Shown piece after piece: positions 59,874 through 64,000 of a stretch of 64,000 bases of DNA. The first letter of the stretch is position 1. Every line of letters starts with the position of its first letter. This DNA comes from JAYOEY01 sp038120295 (GTDB taxonomy: Bacteria > Pseudomonadota > Alphaproteobacteria > MPNO01 > UBA2964): positions 1 through 64,000 of the forward strand of contig JAYOLL010000003.1 of the NCBI GenBank assembly GCA_038120295.1, in the 5' to 3' direction. Below the pieces are notes generated by a model. It was given only the letters and a program-made list of their open reading frames with translations, was not told where the DNA came from and did not search any database. Position numbers and translations under genes: made by a program.

Positions 59874-61451
59874 ATGTCCGATAATACGATTTCAGTCGAC
59901 CGCAGTACGACGCCCAGCAGCCTGGTCTTTTCTGACCGTTTCAACGTATCCGTGCCCTTTATCGACCGTCATCTGGCGGAAGGGCGAGCCGACAAGCCTG
60001 CGATCCTGACTGTCGATTCGGTCTGGACCTACGCCGATCTCGCGAATGCGGTGAACCGGTACGGCAACAGCCTCCTGTCATCGGGGCTCGCGCAGGGCGA
60101 TCGGCTGCTGATGGCAGTGCGCGACTGTCCCGAATTCATCGCGCTGTTTTTCGGCGCCATCAAGGCGGGCATCGTGCCGGTCGCGGTGAATACCATGCTG
60201 CGCCAGGCCGATTACGAATTCCTGATCGGCGACTGCGAAGGGGCGGGACTGGTCTATAGCGAATCGATGGCCGGGCTGATCGAACCGGCAGCCGGGGTCT
60301 GCGCTTTCAAGCCGGCGATGGCGGCGTCGGTCGAAAGCTTTGTCGCCCAGGCGGAAGCCGCGCCGGACAGGCTAGAGGCCGTGCCGGCTCATCATATGGA
60401 CGATTGCTTCTGGCTCTATTCTTCGGGGTCGACCGGCAATCCCAAGGGGGTTGTGCATCCGCACCGCTCGATGGTCTGCACCTCGGAACGGTTCGCCGCG
60501 AACGTCGTCGGCCTGCGCGAGGACGATACGGTGTTCTCGGTCTCCAAGCTGTTCCATTCCTATGGTTTCGGCAATGCGATGACCTTCCCGCTCTGGGTCG
60601 GGGCGACGATTGCGCTGTCGGACGAGCGCGTATCGCCCGAGATGTCATTCCGGATGATCGAACGTTTCCGCCCGACTGTGTTCTTCGGCGTGCCGACGCT
60701 TTACGCGCAGCAGCTTCATGCCATGGAAAACGCCTCGCCCGACCTGTCGTCGCTGCGTCTCTGCGTGTCCGCTGGCGAGGCGCTGCCGGGCGACGTGTTG
60801 CGCCGCTGGAAGGAGACGACCGGCACCGACATTCTCGATGGGCTCGGGTCGACCGAAAACCTCCACATTTTCATCGCCAACCGTCCGGACGACATCAGAC
60901 CTGGTAGTTCCGGGCGTCCGGTGGACGGGTATGACATCAAGCTGGTCGATGAGGAGGAAGCAGAGATCGCCGATCCCGATGTTATCGGCACGGTCTGGGT
61001 GAGGGGCGAATCAGCGGCGAAGCTTTACTGGAAAAACCCGAAGAAAACCACGGCAACCATGAAGGGAGACTGGCTCAACACCGGTGACATGTACTACCGG
61101 GATTCGGAAGGGTACTACCACAATGCCGGGCGGGGCGACGATATGATGAAGGTCGGGGGGCTATGGTGCTCGCCGTTTGAGGTAGAAGCGCGTCTCATCG
61201 AACATCCGAAAGTACTGGAAGCGGCAGTAGTCGGCCATGAGGACGCGGACGGGCTGATCAAGCCCGCGGCCTATGTTGTGCTGAACGACCCGAACGATGC
61301 GGGAGAGGAGACCGAACAGGCCCTGGTACAGCACTGCCGCGACGGGCTGGCGCATTACAAGTACCCCCGCTGGTTTCATTTCGTCGAAGACCTTCCCAAG
61401 ACAGCAACGGGGAAAATCCAGCGGTTCCGGTTACGGGGGCAGGGGCGATAA
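59874..61451 (+). CDS. AMP-forming acyl-CoA ligase (benzoate-CoA-ligase-like)
   Basis: A 525-residue adenylate-forming enzyme: YSSGSTGNPKGVVH (P-loop-like motif), GSTENLHIF, and the C-terminal TATGKIQRFRLR with the catalytic Lys. It resembles benzoate-CoA ligase in length and organisation. Reaction: acid + ATP + CoA to acyl-CoA + AMP + PPi. Start ATG 59874 (MSDNTISVDRS). The long open frame upstream overlaps the divergent Mo-hydroxylase gene and is not translated. Substrate identity uncertain. Confidence 0.88.
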   Translation: MSDNTISVDRSTTPSSLVFSDRFNVSVPFIDRHLAEGRADKPAILTVDSVWTYADLANAVNRYGNSLLSSGLAQGDRLLMAVRDCPEFIALFFGAIKAGIVPVAVNTMLRQADYEFLIGDCEGAGLVYSESMAGLIEPAAGVCAFKPAMAASVESFVAQAEAAPDRLEAVPAHHMDDCFWLYSSGSTGNPKGVVHPHRSMVCTSERFAANVVGLREDDTVFSVSKLFHSYGFGNAMTFPLWVGATIALSDERVSPEMSFRMIERFRPTVFFGVPTLYAQQLHAMENASPDLSSLRLCVSAGEALPGDVLRRWKETTGTDILDGLGSTENLHIFIANRPDDIRPGSSGRPVDGYDIKLVDEEEAEIADPDVIGTVWVRGESAAKLYWKNPKKTTATMKGDWLNTGDMYYRDSEGYYHNAGRGDDMMKVGGLWCSPFEVEARLIEHPKVLEAAVVGHEDADGLIKPAAYVVLNDPNDAGEETEQALVQHCRDGLAHYKYPRWFHFVEDLPKTATGKIQRFRLRGQGR

Positions 61452-61464
61452 CTCGAATGTCGTT

Positions 61465-61494
61465 CTGGACCCCGGGTCAGGCCCGGGGTGACAG
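61465..61494 (+). repeat. GC hairpin repeat, copy A (next to GIY-YIG element)
   Basis: CTGGACCCCGGGTCAGGCCCGGGGTGACAG-type unit (read in 20-base parts), related to the repeats that bound the GIY-YIG gene at 61539 and 61886. It has a CCCCGGG/CCCGGGG hairpin and sits right after the acyl-CoA ligase, perhaps as a terminator. Confidence 0.65.
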
Positions 61495-61538
61495 TCGAGT
61501 TTGTTGAAATGATGCTGCCTCGTTTGCAATCATGAAGA

Positions 61539-61569
61539 GCTGTCACCCCGGCCTTGAGCCGGGGTCCAG
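61539..61569. repeat. Left inverted repeat of GIY-YIG element
   Basis: 31 bp, begins GCTGTCACCCCGGCC. It is the reverse complement of 61886-61916 except at 61565 (T; the right copy corresponds to G). Confidence 0.8.
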
Positions 61570-61589
61570 TTTTTGAACCAGGTTCCGCT

Positions 61590-61877
61590 ATGGCTTACTA
61601 CGTCTACATCTTGGCCAACAAACGGAACGGGACGCTGTATACCGGCGTGACAAAAAACCTTTCTCGGCGGGTTTGAGAACATCGTGAAGGTATCGGCGCG
61701 AGGTTCGCTCGACGTTACGGCACTAATCGGCTCGTCTATTTCGAATCCCTCGAGGATGTCCGCGAAGCGATCGCCCGGGAAAAACGTATCAAGCGTTGGA
61801 AACGGGCATGGAAGCTTGAATTGATCGAGAAGGACAATCCTGACTGGAGCGACCTGTTTGAAGATTTGAACTCGTGA
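61590..61877 (+). pseudogene. GIY-YIG nuclease-fold protein with one in-frame TGA
   Basis: Frame from ATG 61590 to TGA 61875-61877, 95 codons: MAYYVYILANKRNGTLYTGV, KNLSRRV, then TGA at 61674-61676, EHREGIGARFARRYGTNRL, YFESLEDVREAIAREKRIK and WKLELIEKDNPDW. YVYIL...LYTGV is the GIY-YIG core, followed by the catalytic Arg/Glu-bearing region. The stop replaces one aromatic codon (TGG or TAT expected before EH). No frameshift. Members of this small family are common in alphaproteobacteria. The gene is inactive unless the stop is read through or is a base error. Confidence 0.8.
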
Positions 61878-61885
61878 CGTAGACT

Positions 61886-61916
61886 CTGGCCCCCGGCTCA
61901 AGGCCGGGGTGACAGC
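61886..61916. repeat. Right inverted repeat of GIY-YIG element
   Basis: 31 bp ending GGGGTGACAGC, reverse complement of 61539-61569 with one mismatch. It begins 9 bases after the nuclease gene's stop. Confidence 0.8.
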
Positions 61917-61941
61917 AGAGTCGGGTGGAGAGAAAAATTTC

Positions 61942-62355
61942 ATGACGACAAAAGCAAGTGGACAGTGCTTGTGCGGCGCGGTGACCTATGAGGTCGTGAT
62001 ACCTGAAAAATCGATCTATGAGGGGCTTTGCCATTGCCGCGACTGCCAGCGCTATACCGGCACGGCGTTTGCGTCTTCGATGATGGTGTCGAAAGCGGAG
62101 ACAGATCTTAATGGCGAGTTGAAATGGTACGGGGTCGAGACCGACAGGGGCTCGGTGATGGAGCGCGGATTTTGTCCCGAGTGCGGCTCGGGCGTGCTCG
62201 CCCGGTCGGATGCCTGGCCCGATCTCTACGTGCTGTCGGTCGGAACGCTGGACGACACGTCCGTCTACGATCCGAAAATCAACATCTTCACACGCACGGC
62301 GATGAAGCACGTGTTCGATATCGACAATATCAAGAAGCGCGAAGACGGCGTTTAG
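61942..62355 (+). CDS. GFA-family (glutathione-dependent formaldehyde-activating-like) protein
   Basis: A 137-residue zinc-binding protein: GQCLCGAVTYEV (CxC), LCHCRDCQRYTGTAF (CxCxxC) and FCPECGSG (CxxC), the zinc-cysteine pattern of the GFA/CENP-V family. Start ATG 61942. Function in bacteria is mostly unassigned, although formaldehyde-glutathione chemistry is known in some members. Confidence 0.87.
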   Translation: MTTKASGQCLCGAVTYEVVIPEKSIYEGLCHCRDCQRYTGTAFASSMMVSKAETDLNGELKWYGVETDRGSVMERGFCPECGSGVLARSDAWPDLYVLSVGTLDDTSVYDPKINIFTRTAMKHVFDIDNIKKREDGV

Positions 62356-62366
62356 CGCCGCCGCAT

Positions 62367-62481
62367 CCTTCGAGACGGCCCCTTCGGGGCTTCCTCAGGA
62401 TGAGGAAGTTTGTTGCGGATAGAAAAAGGCCTCATGCTGGGGAGCCTGGCGATAGCCGGGCGTCTCGAAGCACGAGGCCCT
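62367..62481. repeat. Dispersed inverted-pair repeat, copy 2
   Basis: Same architecture as 37050-37158: CTTCGAGACGG...CCTCAGGATGAGGA, spacer, CCTCATGCTGGGGAGC...CGTCTCGAAGCA. It is followed by GAGGCCCTTTTTTC, so it may also end transcription of the GFA gene. It separates the convergent GFA and UbiD genes. Confidence 0.7.
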
Positions 62482-62495
62482 TTTTTCGTCGCGGA

Positions 62496-64000
62496 CTAAC
62501 GCCCGTACCTGGCCAGGGATTTCACCCAGCCCTGCATGCGGTCGCTCATGTTCTTGATGTCCGCATCCGAGAACCAGTCCTTCGGATTGACCTTGTGGAC
62601 CGGGTATTGCGGCCGCATGAAGTCATCTTCGTAGCCGTAAGGCACGGTGGCGTCGATGCCCATGCCGCCTTCGAAACGCGTGTTGGACGCGGTCCATTCG
62701 GCATCGCCCGCCGTCATGCGTTCGGCCGGCATGAAGGTCTGGCCGCGACCGCCCGGCAGCGGGTTGAGGATGTCCGTGTGCGGGTTCACCCGGGTCGTCA
62801 GGCACCACATGATATCGTCCATGTCGTAGATGTCGGTGTCTTCCGACGCGGCGATCACAAGGCGTGAGCCCTGTGAGGTGGCGAGAATCGCGGCAAGGAA
62901 GTTGCGCTGCCAGCCTTCGTCGATCTGGCTGCGTTTCTTCACCTGGATGATGGCGCCGCCCCAGTCGGTCATCGAGTAGGGGATATGCACGTCGGTGACG
63001 ATCCCCGGCTGCATACGTTCGCACAGCTCGAAGATCGCGCCTTCACGCACCGTGGTGTCGATATTGCTCTCGTCAGAGGTGTGAACGCCGAGCGGGAAGA
63101 TGATCGGCTTCGATTCCTGCTTCCGCGTCGTGACCGCGGTGCAATGGAAGGTCGGCGCCTTGTAGGCCTTGCCCATGTAACCGGACCATTCGGGGTGGAA
63201 GTGATGCCGTCCCTGAATGCCGGATTCTTCCGATTCCGCGGTCTCGAACCGGCGGTCGCGCGGGTTGACGTAGCCTTCCAGCACGACCTCGGCGTCGGCC
63301 AGCGTGTAGGTGTCGACCGTGCGCGCCTTGACCATGCGCACCGGCTTGCCCTGAATCGCGCCGGCGACGCCGATTTCATCGCAGCCTTCCGGCAGGATCA
63401 CGTAGTCGAAGCCCGCACCGGCCAGCAGCGTGCAGGACGGCGGAACGCCGAAGCACATGGTGATGGGGATCGGCTTGTCTTCCTTGTAGTAGCGGGTAAC
63501 GACCTGCCACATATGCGAGCCGGGCGAAATCTGGAACGTTCCTACATTGCCCCAGCGGAAGTTCATCCGGTTGTAGCCAAGATCGGTGCCGCCCGCGAAA
63601 TACTCGCCGGCGACGCAGCGGATGCCTGACCCGACGGTCAGTTCGGGCTCATACTCCGTATGGCGGACGGGAACGATGAAATCGTTTACGTTCGACGGGT
63701 TCTCAATGACGACCTCCTGGCAGGGGGCGTCCTTCTGGTCGATGATTTCCGGCGGCAGCGGGTTGCGCAGCGCAGCGGCGACATGGCGGGTGCGCATCAC
63801 CGGGTCAGGCCAGCCGAACATCTTGTCGACCACGTTCATATCGCTGAACAGGTTGGTTACGACGCGGTTATTGGGCTTGCCCTTGACGTTGTTGAACAGC
63901 ATCGGGCAGGCGCCGTCGAAGACCTTCTGCAGTGAGATGATCTCAAGATCCGGGTCGACCTCCTTGTCGGTAACGACAAGGTCGCCCTGCTCTTCGAGCC
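62496..64000 (-). CDS. UbiD-family (de)carboxylase, 5' end outside window
   Basis: The visible 501 codons (frame open to the edge) carry DLEIISLQKVFDGACPM, TNLFSDMNVVDKMFGWPD, GDADFI-free but typical EVVIENP, GTDLGYNRMNF and a C-terminal ...QGWVKSLARYGR. UbiD enzymes use prenylated FMN (made by UbiX) to remove or add CO2 on aromatic and unsaturated acids. Although not next to it, it fits the aromatic acid gene set nearby. The partner for prFMN is not in the window. Confidence 0.85.
   Translation of the reverse strand, partial: LEEQGDLVVTDKEVDPDLEIISLQKVFDGACPMLFNNVKGKPNNRVVTNLFSDMNVVDKMFGWPDPVMRTRHVAAALRNPLPPEIIDQKDAPCQEVVIENPSNVNDFIVPVRHTEYEPELTVGSGIRCVAGEYFAGGTDLGYNRMNFRWGNVGTFQISPGSHMWQVVTRYYKEDKPIPITMCFGVPPSCTLLAGAGFDYVILPEGCDEIGVAGAIQGKPVRMVKARTVDTYTLADAEVVLEGYVNPRDRRFETAESEESGIQGRHHFHPEWSGYMGKAYKAPTFHCTAVTTRKQESKPIIFPLGVHTSDESNIDTTVREGAIFELCERMQPGIVTDVHIPYSMTDWGGAIIQVKKRSQIDEGWQRNFLAAILATSQGSRLVIAASEDTDIYDMDDIMWCLTTRVNPHTDILNPLPGGRGQTFMPAERMTAGDAEWTASNTRFEGGMGIDATVPYGYEDDFMRPQYPVHKVNPKDWFSDADIKNMSDRMQGWVKSLARYGR

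Larger units (their letters stand above)
61539..61916. mobile_element. GIY-YIG gene bracketed by 31-bp inverted repeats
   Basis: Left 61539-61569 and right 61886-61916 are reverse complements over 31 bases with one mismatch. Each arm is itself a small hairpin (CCCCGGC...GCCGGGG). Between them lies only the stop-interrupted GIY-YIG gene. The 378-bp structure looks like a compact mobile unit or a REP-like repeat carrying its own nuclease. Transposition is not demonstrated. Confidence 0.55.

Noticed and set aside
1..64000. CRISPR array, prophage, or known defence locus
   Set aside because: No regularly spaced identical repeats, cas genes, phage structural genes or recognised defence domains were found in the window; the GIY-YIG frame alone does not make a defence system.

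Overview
The window is a GC-rich chromosomal segment, most likely from an alphaproteobacterium of the Rhodospirillales type. This rests on a 205-residue S4 protein of alphaproteobacterial form, a DUF1476/zeta-type F1-ATPase inhibitor, a purC-purS-purQ-purL-bolA-grxD block, a map-radC pair, and dispersed hairpin repeats of the kind common in this class. A run of exactly 100 N (6358-6457) marks a scaffold gap, so this is a draft or metagenome-derived assembly. Both window edges cut genes: a GMC oxidoreductase on the left and a UbiD-family decarboxylase on the right.

Layout. 1-3.3 kb: end of a GMC oxidoreductase gene, a citrate-synthase-fold (citryl-CoA-lyase-like) gene, a foreign AT-rich insert flanked by 26-bp direct repeats, then rpsD. 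3.5-8.4 kb: aromatic-type FAD monooxygenase, secreted beta-helix protein, two tandem VOC proteins, MntP-like Mn exporter. 8.4-14 kb: housekeeping purine block (purC, purS, purQ, rhomboid protease, purL) followed by bolA and grxD. 14-20.5 kb: TANGO2-like protein, zeta subunit, an FAD 'fumarate-reductase-like' enzyme and three tripartite-tricarboxylate-type binding proteins. 20.5-31.6 kb: purB, amidase, alpha/beta hydrolase, a second and longer purC, cupin plus methyltransferase, TerC, radC, map, a dead 2OG-Fe(II) oxygenase gene, a PEP-mutase/isocitrate-lyase-fold enzyme and a short CinA. 31.6-35.6 kb: three tandem MFS exporters. 35.6-43.4 kb: tRNA-Leu(TAA), CDGSH protein, short-chain dehydrogenases, an ACMSD-like amidohydrolase with a partial duplicate, a PEP-CTERM protein, BenE and another MFS carrier. 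43.5-64 kb: a catabolic region holding a Rieske oxygenase, aldehyde ferredoxin oxidoreductase, ADP-forming acyl-CoA synthetase subunits, HpaB-type hydroxylase, LigB-type and VOC dioxygenases, a GMC oxidoreductase, a Mo-hydroxylase operon, a benzoate-CoA-ligase-like enzyme, and UbiD.

How the genes work together. The right half reads as a toolbox for aromatic and organic acids: uptake (BenE, MFS, binding proteins), activation to CoA thioesters (benzoate-CoA-ligase-like enzyme, ADP-forming synthetase), hydroxylation (Rieske, HpaB, Mo-hydroxylase), ring cleavage (LigB-type, VOC) and decarboxylation (UbiD, amidohydrolase). Substrates are not determinable from sequence alone.

The most unusual signals are structural. 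(i) A ~0.8-kb AT-rich block sits at the 3' end of the citryl-CoA-lyase-like gene and recreates that gene end on both sides. (ii) A GIY-YIG nuclease gene is bracketed by 31-bp inverted repeats that are themselves hairpins. (iii) A PEP-CTERM gene lies between two copies of the 5' end and upstream region of an amidohydrolase gene. (iv) Four accessory genes are interrupted by in-frame nonsense codons without any frameshift. All calls come from reading the sequence by eye. No database or alignment was run.
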